Position numbers and translations under genes: made by a program | Notes under the pieces: generated by a model | What the model saw: the letters and a program-made list of their open reading frames with translations, nothing else | What the model was told of the DNA's origin: nothing | Databases searched by the model: none | Shown: in pieces, positions 5,934-12,457 of the stretch | How the letters are laid out: every line of letters starts with the position of its first letter | How positions within the stretch are numbered: the stretch's first letter is position 1 | Assembly: GCA_029261305.1 (NCBI GenBank) | Contig: JAJDBO010000316.1 | Coordinates: 1-12,457 of the forward strand | Direction of reading: 5' to 3' | DNA length: 12,457 bases | DNA from: Nitrospirales bacterium | GTDB lineage: Bacteria; Nitrospirota; Nitrospiria; Nitrospirales; UBA8639

Positions 5934-7418
5934 TTGCATCGTATTTTTGGAACAGAAACAGAATTTGGTATTGCTGCTCGCCATGCCCCACAATCCGATC
6001 CTGTTACCAACTCACTCCGACTCATAGGTTGCTACCCGTCTCTCCCTGTCCCTCAGGCGCTTTGGGATTACGAAAACGAAAATCCTTTACTCGATGCGCG
6101 TGGGTTTGAAATTGAAGGGGAGCGAGAACGTCCTGGCCCTGAATATAATCGACAACTCAATAAGATTTTAGCTAATGCCGGTCGGTGGTATGTCGATGGC
6201 GCGCATCCCGAGTATTGCACTCCTGAATGTAGTGATCCTCGTGAGCTTGTTGCGTACGAACGAGCGGGAGAACTCATTGCCGCCAAAAGTTTAGAGTGGA
6301 TGAATCGAAATGCCGGCGATGCCCAATATGCTGTGTATAAAAACAATTCCGACGGGAAGGGGAATAGTTACGGGTATCATGAAAACTATCTGTTAGCCCG
6401 GTCAGTGCCTTTTGAAAAAATTATTAAAACGCTATTACCGTTTTTTGTGAGCCGTCAAATTTTTTCTGGGTCAGGAAAAGTCGGTGCAGAAAACGGCACT
6501 TCTCCCGTCAATTACCAGATAGCGCAGCGGTCAGACTTCTTTGAGTGTTTGGTTGATCTCAATACCATGGTCAAAAGGCCGATTGTGAATACCCGCGATG
6601 AGTTTCATGCCGATGCCTCACGATATCGTCGCCATCATGTCATCGTTGGTGACGCCAATATGGCAGAGATCCCCACTTATTTGAAGGTTGGGACGACAGC
6701 CATTGTTATGGAGATGCTTGAATGTGGCGCGGAATTGCCAAATATTGAGCTGGATGATGCTGTTGCTGCCATCAAGGCTGTGTCACGAGACCTGTCGGTG
6801 AAAAAAGACCTGAGGTTGAGCAGCGGGCATATGACCACGGCGATCGCCATCCAACGTGATTTTTTGCATGCTGCGCATAACTTCTTTGCTTGCCATGATC
6901 TTAGTCCAGCCACCAAGGATGTGTTGATCCGTTGGGAATCAGTATTGGATACCTTAGAAAAAGATCCCATGTTACTGGCTCGGGAGTTGGACTGGGTGGC
7001 CAAGCGACAAATGATCGAATCCTATATTGATCGTAAAGGGTGCGGGTGGAATGATCCTCGTGTGGCACTCATGGATCTTCAATATCATGATGTTCGCCCT
7101 GATAAAGGTCTCTATTACACTCTGGAGCGTGGAAACCGGATCGACCGATTGCTCGATGATGAAGAGATCCAAAAGGCTGAACACGTGGCTCCGAATGAAT
7201 CTCGAGCGTATTTTCGAGGCCTGTGTCTGAAGAAATTCCCCAAACATATTTATGGCATGAGTTGGACATCGGTTTTGTTTGATATGGGAAATGACACCAT
7301 TAAACGAATTCCCTTGATGGACCCAACCCGAGGAACTAGTGAGTTGACCAATGAATTGATGGATGGGGTCGAAACGCCAGAGGACTTATTTTTTAAATTG
7401 TCTACCACCGAAAAGTAA
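5934..7418 (+). CDS. dop: Depupylase/deamidase of Pup, Dop
   Basis: Dop belongs to the carboxylate-amine ligase family with PafA. It deamidates a C-terminal Gln of Pup-like modifiers and removes the modifier from substrates. From the TTG at 5934 the protein has 494 residues and begins MHRIFGTETEFGI, lining up exactly with the mycobacterial MQRIIGTEVEYGI start. GAGG at 5925-5928 is a Shine-Dalgarno five bases before it. An in-frame TTG at 5913 would add seven residues but has no such site. Seen in order: ATP/Mg-binding Glu8 and Glu10; the Dop-specific loop after LLDARGFEIEG; the nucleophile-region Asp88 in WYVDGAHPEY; YKNNSDGKGNSYGYHENYL; SRQIFSGSGKVG; and VNTRDEFHADASRYRRHHVIVGDANMAE. LDARGFE and AYFRGLCLKKF separate it from PafA. 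It follows arc and precedes the core subunits. Confidence 0.96.
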   Translation: MHRIFGTETEFGIAARHAPQSDPVTNSLRLIGCYPSLPVPQALWDYENENPLLDARGFEIEGERERPGPEYNRQLNKILANAGRWYVDGAHPEYCTPECSDPRELVAYERAGELIAAKSLEWMNRNAGDAQYAVYKNNSDGKGNSYGYHENYLLARSVPFEKIIKTLLPFFVSRQIFSGSGKVGAENGTSPVNYQIAQRSDFFECLVDLNTMVKRPIVNTRDEFHADASRYRRHHVIVGDANMAEIPTYLKVGTTAIVMEMLECGAELPNIELDDAVAAIKAVSRDLSVKKDLRLSSGHMTTAIAIQRDFLHAAHNFFACHDLSPATKDVLIRWESVLDTLEKDPMLLARELDWVAKRQMIESYIDRKGCGWNDPRVALMDLQYHDVRPDKGLYYTLERGNRIDRLLDDEEIQKAEHVAPNESRAYFRGLCLKKFPKHIYGMSWTSVLFDMGNDTIKRIPLMDPTRGTSELTNELMDGVETPEDLFFKLSTTEK

Positions 7419-7457
7419 TTTCGTCACAATAACCTTTTTTGATTGAGTCTTTGAATT

Positions 7458-8294
7458 ATGAATTGGATGAATTTACCACCGTCACCACCTTTGCAGAGTT
7501 CGAGTTTCTTTGACCATCTGTTACAAACTCGACCTGAGCTTACGCCAGCTGCGCGTTGGGGGGGCTCGTTGCCCAATCCTTTATCGATTGAAGATGTGCA
7601 ACGTGGCTATCTGGCTTCTGTCACGCATGGGACGACAGTTCTGGCTATTAAATATGCAGACGGTGTGGTGATTGCTGGGGATCGACGAGCGACGGAAGGG
7701 TATCAATTGGCTGCGCGTACCATGGAGAAAGTTTTTAAAACCGATAGCCATTCAGCCATGGCTATTGCCGGTGCCGCTGGGCCATGTATCGAAATGGCCA
7801 AACTCTTCAGCATTGAACTTGAACATTACGAAAAACTCGATGGAGTATCGTTGACCTGTGTTGGAAAAGCCAATCGATTAGGACAAATGGTCAAGGCTAA
7901 CTTACCCATGGTGATGCAGGGTCTCGTAGTGATTCCATTATTTGTTGGTTTTGATCTCAAGCTAGGGCAAGGGCGAATTTTCAAATATGATGTGGCGGGT
8001 GGGCGATATGAGGAAATTGATTATCATTCCATCGGGTCCGGTGGAAAAGATGCCAAGGTTACCATCAAGGAGCGATATCGTCGCCAGCTTCCGGAAAATG
8101 ATGTGATCCGTCTCGCCCTACAAGCTCTTTTTAGTGCAGCCGAAGAAGATGTCGGCACGGGTGGCCCAGATACGTTTCGTCGAATTTTTCCAACCATGAA
8201 ACTCATCGATATGGCAGGGGTTCGAGATGTTGAAGAATCTCGGATTGCTTCTTTATGCGATGAACTGGCTCAAGCCAGAGCAAAGCAGGATTAA
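7458..8294 (+). CDS. prcB: 20S proteasome beta subunit PrcB
   Basis: PrcB is the proteolytic subunit of the bacterial 20S proteasome, made as a precursor that cleaves itself to expose an N-terminal threonine. The product has 278 residues with a propeptide of 58 (SSFFDHLLQTRPEL resembles actinobacterial propeptides) ending in THG, then TTVLAIKYADGVVIAGDRR. Thr59 would be mature Thr1. Asp75 (mature 17) and Lys91 (mature 33) fall exactly at the catalytic positions. ELEHYEKLDGV, NRLGQMVKANLPMVMQG and GTGGPDTFRRIFPT match the family, so the subunit should be active. The ATG lies 39 bases after the dop stop; in many proteasome loci the Pup gene sits in this gap, but here it is far too short. Two bases separate the prcB stop from the prcA start. 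Confidence 0.97.
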   Translation: MNWMNLPPSPPLQSSSFFDHLLQTRPELTPAARWGGSLPNPLSIEDVQRGYLASVTHGTTVLAIKYADGVVIAGDRRATEGYQLAARTMEKVFKTDSHSAMAIAGAAGPCIEMAKLFSIELEHYEKLDGVSLTCVGKANRLGQMVKANLPMVMQGLVVIPLFVGFDLKLGQGRIFKYDVAGGRYEEIDYHSIGSGGKDAKVTIKERYRRQLPENDVIRLALQALFSAAEEDVGTGGPDTFRRIFPTMKLIDMAGVRDVEESRIASLCDELAQARAKQD

Positions 8295-8296
8295 TC

Positions 8297-8980
8297 ATGT
8301 CAATGCCCTACTATGTTTCTCCAGAACAATTGATGCAGGATAAGGCAGAATATGCCAAAAAAGGTATTGCTAAAGGACGTTCAATCATTGCCATAGAGTA
8401 TCAGGATGGAGTTTTGCTCGTGGCTGATAATCCCAGCACCTCGTTATTCAAGGTTTCTGAAATTTATGACAACATCGCTTTCTCGGGCGCGGGAAAATAC
8501 AATGAGTTTGAAAATCTTCGGAAAGCCGGCATCCAACATGCGGACTTAAAAGGGTTTATGTATAGCCGCGAAGATGTCACCGCACGCTCACTTGCCAATG
8601 GATATTCTCAAACCTTAGGCACCATTTTCAGTCAAGAAATCAAGCCTTTTGAAGTAGAAATACTTTTGGCTCAAGTTGGAGAACATTCGGGTGAGAATGA
8701 ACTCTTTCGAATTGCGTTTGATGGAACCATTTTTCATGAACGGTCAGTTGTCGCTATTGGCGGACGTTCAGAGGCCTTGCTCGCGGCTTTGAAAAATGGT
8801 GCAAGCGAGGACCTTATGGATTTGAATGTGGCGCTCAACCATTGTGTGAAATCATTAAAAACTGTTTCTGAACAAGATATCCCACTTGATGGTTTAGAAG
8901 TGGCAATTCTCGACCGGAATCGACAAGGTCGAAAATTTCGGCGTCTTTTGCAAGAAGAAATTTCTTCCCTTCTTTCTTGA
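8297..8980 (+). CDS. prcA: 20S proteasome alpha subunit PrcA
   Basis: PrcA forms the outer heptameric rings that gate the 20S core and bind the ATPase tail; it is not itself proteolytic. The 227-residue protein opens MSMPYYVSPEQLMQDKAEYA, nearly identical in pattern to mycobacterial PrcA (MSFPYFISPEQ). It continues with ARKGIA-like KKGIAKGRS, GVLLVADNPS, the segment AGKYNEFENLRKAGIQ, RDV-like REDVTARSLANGYSQTLGTIF, KPFEVEILLAQV and LEVAILDRN. The N-terminal tail is intact, as expected for gating. An AGGA in the last codons of prcB (ending 8290) serves as ribosome binding site, so the two subunits are probably translationally linked, fitting the need for equal amounts. A 210-base gap follows before pafA. 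Confidence 0.97.
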   Translation: MSMPYYVSPEQLMQDKAEYAKKGIAKGRSIIAIEYQDGVLLVADNPSTSLFKVSEIYDNIAFSGAGKYNEFENLRKAGIQHADLKGFMYSREDVTARSLANGYSQTLGTIFSQEIKPFEVEILLAQVGEHSGENELFRIAFDGTIFHERSVVAIGGRSEALLAALKNGASEDLMDLNVALNHCVKSLKTVSEQDIPLDGLEVAILDRNRQGRKFRRLLQEEISSLLS

Positions 8981-9100
8981 ATTGTTCTCTCGCGACATTC
9001 CAATTGAAAAATTTCGTTTGGCGTCTGTACTGTGTGGAGCATGCCGCGTGCCAGCCAGTCATAGCCAGACAGGTCTCAAAATAAATGTTACTACACGGTG

Positions 9101-9112
9101 CGCCATTTGGCG
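9101..9112. promoter_or_regulatory. 12-bp near-perfect dyad in the pafA leader
   Basis: CGCCATTTGGCG has 5-bp arms around a two-base centre. It lies about 80 bases before pafA in the 210-base gap after prcA, which contains no small gene longer than 13 codons. It may be an operator or chance. Confidence 0.25.
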
Positions 9113-9132
9113 TATTGATCAGGTGAAATCGG

Positions 9133-9162
9133 TTGAAGGTAAAGCAGGGTGAGGTGTATGCT
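9133..9162 (+). promoter_or_regulatory. Weak candidate promoter for pafA
   Basis: TTGAAG at 9133-9138 and TATGCT at 9157-9162 are 18 bases apart, each matching four of six sigma-70 consensus bases. The long gap after prcA makes a separate pafA promoter plausible, but the match is modest. Confidence 0.22.
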
Positions 9163-9190
9163 GCTTTAGGCTATTTTTGATGGTGTCATT

Positions 9191-10567
9191 ATGATGAAAC
9201 GTATATTTGGTCTTGAGTGTGAATACGGGTTGACCTTCTCTCCTAACGGACGAGTCTATCTCCCCATTGAAAAAATTCTTGGATATATTTTCGAAGGTCT
9301 CATTCCCAATAGTTGGCCTTCTAATGCCTTCCTGACGAACGGTGCTCGCTTTTATCAGGACACTGGTTGTCATCCTGAATATTCCACCCCAGAGTGTGAT
9401 GACATTTTTGACCTCCTGGTCCATGAAAAAGCCGGTGAGCGAATTTTAGAATCATGTCTACCAGCAGCAGAAGAACGTCTGCGAGAAGAGGGGTTGTCTG
9501 GAGAAATTTTTATCTTCAAAAACAATACGGACTCTCTAGGGAATACCTATGGGAGTCACGAAAACTTTTTGATGCGACGCGATGTGGATTTCTGGAAAGT
9601 GGCCGAGCAGCTCATTCCGTTTTTTGTGACCCGGCAGATTTTTTCAGGGTCGGGAAAAGTGTTGAAAATTTCCGGGAAGCCGCAATTCTTTATTTCTCAG
9701 CGTGCACAACATATCCATGAGAAAACTTCTTCATCGACGACATCGTCTCGAAGCATAATCAATACCCGGGATGAGCCACATGCCGATGCGGAACGATTCC
9801 GACGTCTGCATATCATATTGGGCGACTCAAATATGTCTGAGTTTTCTATTTACCTTAAAGTAGGGACTGCGGCCTTGGTGTTGTCCATGATCGAAGATGG
9901 ATTTTATGTTCCGGGTATTGAGCTTGAAGACCCGGTGAAAGCCATTCGTGAGATTTCTCGAGATCCCACGTTAAAAAAACGTGTGAAGTTGGATGATGGC
10001 CGTGAAATGAGTGCGTTGGAAATCCAACGTATGTATTTGGAGCGTGCCCAAGAATATCTACCCACTCAACCGTTTGATAAGGTCATGGTAGACGTGTTGC
10101 AAGAATGGGAACGCGTGTTAAATGCTCTGGATGAAGATCCCATGCAACTGGTCAAAGAGGTGGACTGGGTCACTAAAAAATGGTTGATGGAATGTTACGC
10201 CGAGCGGAAACATTGTGGTCTGGATGACCCACGTATTGCGATGATGGATTTGCAATACCATGATGTGAATCGAAAACGAGGCTTGTATTATATTTTGGAA
10301 TCGCATGGGAAAGTCGCCAAAGTTATTGATGAGCAAGCTATTGAACGAGCCATGACGGTTCCCCCTCAATCCACGCGAGCCAAGGTGCGTGGGGACTTTA
10401 TTCGATTTGCCAGAGCGAAGAATCGTTCGTATACTGTGGATTGGACCTACTTGAAACTCAATGGATACTGGGAAGAAACCATTCTATGCATGGATCCATT
10501 TATGGCGTTCAATCGACGAGTTGATGAGTTGCTCGCGCAAGTGCCCTCCGCTCGTCTGTATCCCTAA
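9191..10567 (+). CDS. pafA: Pup-protein ligase PafA
   Basis: PafA uses ATP to join the C-terminal Glu of Pup-like modifiers to substrate lysines, marking them for the proteasome. The 458-residue length is close to the mycobacterial enzyme. The N-terminus RIFGLECEYG carries Glu9, and FYQDTGCHPEYSTPEC carries Asp57; both positions equal the catalytic ones in Mycobacterium. Further signatures are IFKNNTDSLGNTYGSHENFL, RQIFSGSGKVL, IINTRDEPHADAERFRRLHIILGDSNMSE, LKVGTAALVL, QSTRAKVRGDFI and VDWTYLKLN. Dop in this locus shares many of these blocks, as expected for ancient paralogues. A second ATG follows at 9194; no strong Shine-Dalgarno is visible for either. It is separated from prcA by 210 bases and from the downstream peptidase by 30, so it may form its own short operon with that gene. 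Confidence 0.97.
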   Translation: MMKRIFGLECEYGLTFSPNGRVYLPIEKILGYIFEGLIPNSWPSNAFLTNGARFYQDTGCHPEYSTPECDDIFDLLVHEKAGERILESCLPAAEERLREEGLSGEIFIFKNNTDSLGNTYGSHENFLMRRDVDFWKVAEQLIPFFVTRQIFSGSGKVLKISGKPQFFISQRAQHIHEKTSSSTTSSRSIINTRDEPHADAERFRRLHIILGDSNMSEFSIYLKVGTAALVLSMIEDGFYVPGIELEDPVKAIREISRDPTLKKRVKLDDGREMSALEIQRMYLERAQEYLPTQPFDKVMVDVLQEWERVLNALDEDPMQLVKEVDWVTKKWLMECYAERKHCGLDDPRIAMMDLQYHDVNRKRGLYYILESHGKVAKVIDEQAIERAMTVPPQSTRAKVRGDFIRFARAKNRSYTVDWTYLKLNGYWEETILCMDPFMAFNRRVDELLAQVPSARLYP

Positions 10568-10597
10568 CCATAACATCTATTTCCGACATTCCCACCG

Positions 10598-11491
10598 ATG
10601 ATACGAATCAACAACCGAACACTCTTGGTGCTTGCTGTTCTGATGGCCAGTATTTTTCCTCTTAATTTTTTCCCTCATATCCAAGATCTTCCTGCCGGAG
10701 CCCATGGACAGTTGAGTGGTAAACAGGGTGAAGTCCTGGTGGTTACCCTGCCGGTCCAAGGGGATCCAAAAAAGGTCGTTGGCCATTTATTGGACCGTGA
10801 AATTATGTTTTTTCCAATGGGGGCAGGAACCTATGTCGGATTATTGGGGCTGGATATGCAAGATAAGCCGGGGCAACATGACCTGGGAGTCCAGATGGAG
10901 TATACCGATCATAAGGAGCGGCATAAAGTTACGGTGTTGTTGATGAAGGAAGATTACAAAGTTCAGCACTTGAAATTGCCGAAAAAGATGGTCGATCTCG
11001 ACAGCAAAACCCTTGTGCGGGTGAAAAAAGAATCAAAGGCTCTTCATCAAGCATTTAACACTGTCTTGCCTGAACCTCTTTGGAACAGCAGCTTTATTGA
11101 ACCAGTTCAGGGTCGGGTTTCAGGGAGATTTGGAAGCCGACGTGTGATTAATGGACAATCCAAGCGGCCTCATAGCGGAGAAGATATCGCGGCACCCAAT
11201 GGTGCCCCGGTTGTGGCGATGAATCGCGGCATGGTTCGGCTTACGATGGACCATTTTTTTACAGGAAAAGGCGTGATTCTTGATCATGGTCTCGGTCTTT
11301 TTTCCATGTATTTTCATCTATCTGAGGTGGATGTCACTCAAGGCCAAATGGTTGAGAAAGGTTACCCCATAGGAAAAGTCGGCGCGACGGGTCGGGCTAC
11401 AGGGCCGCATCTGCATTGGGGTGTTCGATTAAATGGAGCCCGGATTGATCCCTATTCCCTCCTAAAAGTATCTTTAAACGGCTCGTCCTAG
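10598..11491 (+). CDS. M23-family peptidase (LytM/peptidoglycan endopeptidase type)
   Basis: The product has 297 residues. Residues 7-24 (TLLVLAVLMASIFPLNFF) form a signal peptide or membrane anchor after a short basic start, so it acts outside the inner membrane. Residues of about 40-130 make a beta-rich N-terminal domain like that before many M23 peptidases (SGKQGEVLVVTL, MGAGTYVGLLGLDM). The catalytic LytM domain spans about 165-295: GRVSGRFGSRRV, the zinc ligands His192 and Asp196 in HSGEDIAA, His240 in YFHLSE, and His271/His273 in GPHLHWGV. All metal and catalytic residues are present, so an active zinc endopeptidase cutting peptidoglycan cross-links is likely. It starts 30 bases after pafA without a clear Shine-Dalgarno. 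A functional link with the proteasome is not shown. Confidence 0.94.
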   Translation: MIRINNRTLLVLAVLMASIFPLNFFPHIQDLPAGAHGQLSGKQGEVLVVTLPVQGDPKKVVGHLLDREIMFFPMGAGTYVGLLGLDMQDKPGQHDLGVQMEYTDHKERHKVTVLLMKEDYKVQHLKLPKKMVDLDSKTLVRVKKESKALHQAFNTVLPEPLWNSSFIEPVQGRVSGRFGSRRVINGQSKRPHSGEDIAAPNGAPVVAMNRGMVRLTMDHFFTGKGVILDHGLGLFSMYFHLSEVDVTQGQMVEKGYPIGKVGATGRATGPHLHWGVRLNGARIDPYSLLKVSLNGSS

Positions 11492-11510
11492 TTCTTCACT
11501 CGTTGCCTGC

Positions 11511-11538
11511 TTGAAACTACGTATTTTTCTAGGATAAC
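11511..11538 (+). promoter_or_regulatory. Candidate promoter for the LOG-family gene
   Basis: TTGAAA at 11511-11516 and GATAAC at 11533-11538 are 16 bases apart (five and four of six consensus matches). The predicted leader to the ATG at 11565 is about 20 bases and contains the AAAGG ribosome binding site. Confidence 0.3.
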
Positions 11539-11564
11539 TCTGCTTACCTATAGAAAGGGTTTCT

Positions 11565-12119
11565 ATGAAACGCGTGTGTGTATTTTGCGGATCGAGTAAC
11601 GGAACACACCCCAGATACCAGGAGGTTGCCAAAGCGATGGGGGAGGAGTTGGTTCGTCGGGGCTTAGGATTAGTCTATGGAGCGGGGAATATCGGCCTAA
11701 TGAGTGTGATCGCAGAAACGGTGTTGGCCCGACAGGGTGAAGTTCAGGGGGTCATCCCTGAATTTATGGTAGAAAAAGAATTAGCTCGTCAGGATTTGAC
11801 GACACTTCATATTGTGGGATCCATGCATGAGAGGAAAGCCTTAATGGCTGATTTATCTGATGCATTTATTGCACTGCCAGGCGGGTATGGCACATTGGAA
11901 GAGTTTTGCGAAATGATCACCTGGCATCAATTACGGATTCACCAGAAGCCATGTGGATTGTTGAATGCTGATGGGTTTTTTGATGCGCTGCTCTTGTTTG
12001 TGGACCATCAAGTCGAAGAAGGTTTTGTGACTCAAGAAAATCGAAACCTCATTCACATTGCAGATAATCCCGCTGATCTTTTAAATCTTCTCGATCAGGC
12101 CTATCGTCAAGAATTGTGA
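11565..12119 (+). CDS. LOG-family protein (cytokinin riboside 5'-monophosphate phosphoribohydrolase type)
   Basis: LOG proteins, often labelled lysine decarboxylase-like (TIGR00730), form a Rossmann fold and hydrolyse nucleoside 5'-monophosphates such as cytokinin ribotides or AMP to the base and ribose 5-phosphate. The 184-residue length is typical. Seen are the N-terminal strand and loop VCVFCGSSNGTHPRY, LVYGAGNIGLMSVIA, the MHERKALM segment with the active-site Arg, and the hallmark PGGYGTLEEFCEMITWHQL, which contains the catalytic Glu of PGGxGTxxE. GAAAGGG about six bases before the ATG is a good ribosome binding site. The preceding peptidase ends 73 bases upstream, and a candidate promoter lies between. 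In bacteria other than plant associates the physiological substrate is often unknown; here a nucleotide-salvage role is an inference. Confidence 0.95.
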   Translation: MKRVCVFCGSSNGTHPRYQEVAKAMGEELVRRGLGLVYGAGNIGLMSVIAETVLARQGEVQGVIPEFMVEKELARQDLTTLHIVGSMHERKALMADLSDAFIALPGGYGTLEEFCEMITWHQLRIHQKPCGLLNADGFFDALLLFVDHQVEEGFVTQENRNLIHIADNPADLLNLLDQAYRQEL

Positions 12120-12233
12120 ATCGTCATGAGTGAAGGGTAAGAGATAGAAAGCTTGGCAATTTTTTCGCATAACGCATCCCGGTTTGCCGATCACGACCAT
12201 TCCCTCACGTATTTGGATCGCCGGATGTTTTCT

Positions 12234-12457
12234 TTAGTAGGCGGGTGGCCGTGAAATTGGATTTCCCGTGTGAAGTTCAACGGCACGTAAGTTGTCAAAC
12301 GCAAATACCCCATCGCCCATTGTGATAAGACCTAAGTGTCCAATTTTCAAGTTCTTGGGTTCTATAGACAAAATAAACTGGTTATCGAAAGACACTTCGA
12401 CCACCTCGCGGCTAACAATGGAAGACAGGTGGACTCGCAAAAAATGCCACCGCGTCC
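12234..12457 (-). CDS. C-terminal fragment of a LamG/concanavalin-like domain protein, 5' end beyond window
   Basis: On the minus strand the frame is open from the right edge to a TAA at 12234-12236, giving 73 residues of the C-terminus. The pattern WHFLRVHLSS, then VEVSFDNQFILSIE, then GHLGLITMGDGVFAFDNLRAVEL, matches the last strands of LamG, DUF1080-like and other concanavalin-fold domains. In these, H-L-V, F-D-G/N, G-GL-T and FDN-V recur. What lies upstream is not visible, so the protein's job cannot be named. It converges on the LOG gene with 114 bases between the stops, where no clear terminator hairpin was found; a six-T run lies near 12160. Confidence 0.65.
   Translation of the reverse strand, partial: TRWHFLRVHLSSIVSREVVEVSFDNQFILSIEPKNLKIGHLGLITMGDGVFAFDNLRAVELHTGNPISRPPAY

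Noticed and set aside
7419..7457. Pup/UBact gene between dop and prcB
   Set aside because: The gap is only 39 bases and has no start codon with a useful frame.
8041..8100. UBact-like tail (ERYRRQ) near 8070
   Set aside because: It lies in the correct frame of PrcB, is followed by conserved PrcB sequence, and is not a C-terminus.
8974..9015. Terminator hairpin after prcA (AATTG/CAATT)
   Set aside because: The stem is only five base pairs and there is no T run.
9084..9125. Small gene before pafA (13-codon frame)
   Set aside because: Too short, no ribosome binding site, and no likeness to Pup or UBact.
9119..9424. Minus-strand frame opposite the start of pafA
   Set aside because: It lacks any recognisable motif and overlaps a clearly coding gene; such frames elsewhere in the window were rejected for the same reason.

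Overview
The window looks like a stretch of bacterial chromosome from a Nitrospira-like (Nitrospirota) organism. This is inferred from gene content: a complete Pup-type (bacterial) proteasome operon of arc/mpa, dop, prcB, prcA and pafA, next to a thiS-thiG-thiE thiamine cluster and an S41 protease, all with moderate, fairly AT-leaning codon use rather than the high-GC codon use of Actinobacteria. The genus assignment is a guess; the proteasome and thiamine calls are firm. No rRNA, tRNA, CRISPR array, insertion sequence or phage gene was seen, and no gap without a gene exceeds about 210 bases.

Region 1 (1-2023): the 3' part of an exported S41 carboxy-terminal processing protease on the plus strand. 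It converges on two minus-strand genes, a stand-alone Lrp/AsnC ligand-binding (RAM) domain and a small helix-hairpin-helix protein resembling only the N-terminus of PolX polymerases. A perfect 11-bp inverted repeat spans the two convergent stop codons. Region 2 (2024-4015): a divergent promoter region, then thiS, thiG and a ThiE/TenI-family gene, which together serve synthesis of the thiazole half of thiamine and its joining to the pyrimidine half. ThiS is unusual in having seven residues after its Gly-Gly.

Region 3 (4016-10567): the proteasome locus. ARC/Mpa is the ring ATPase that recognises tagged proteins and feeds them to the 20S core (PrcA alpha rings, PrcB beta rings with the catalytic threonine). 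PafA ligates the small modifier to substrate lysines; Dop is its paralogue that deamidates the modifier and removes it from substrates. arc, dop, prcB and prcA are tightly packed and probably one operon; pafA follows after a 210-bp leader. No gene for the modifier itself (Pup or UBact) was found, although it commonly sits beside these genes. That absence is the most notable observation.

Region 4 (10568-12457): an M23 metallopeptidase of the cell envelope closely follows pafA, then a LOG-family (lysine decarboxylase-like) nucleotide phosphoribohydrolase. The end of a minus-strand gene with a LamG/concanavalin-like C-terminus runs off the right edge.

No wholly new system could be shown from sequence alone. 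The items best worth a second look are the missing modifier gene, the extended ThiS tail, the 14-bp palindrome at the arc-dop junction, and the mixed ThiE/TenI signature.
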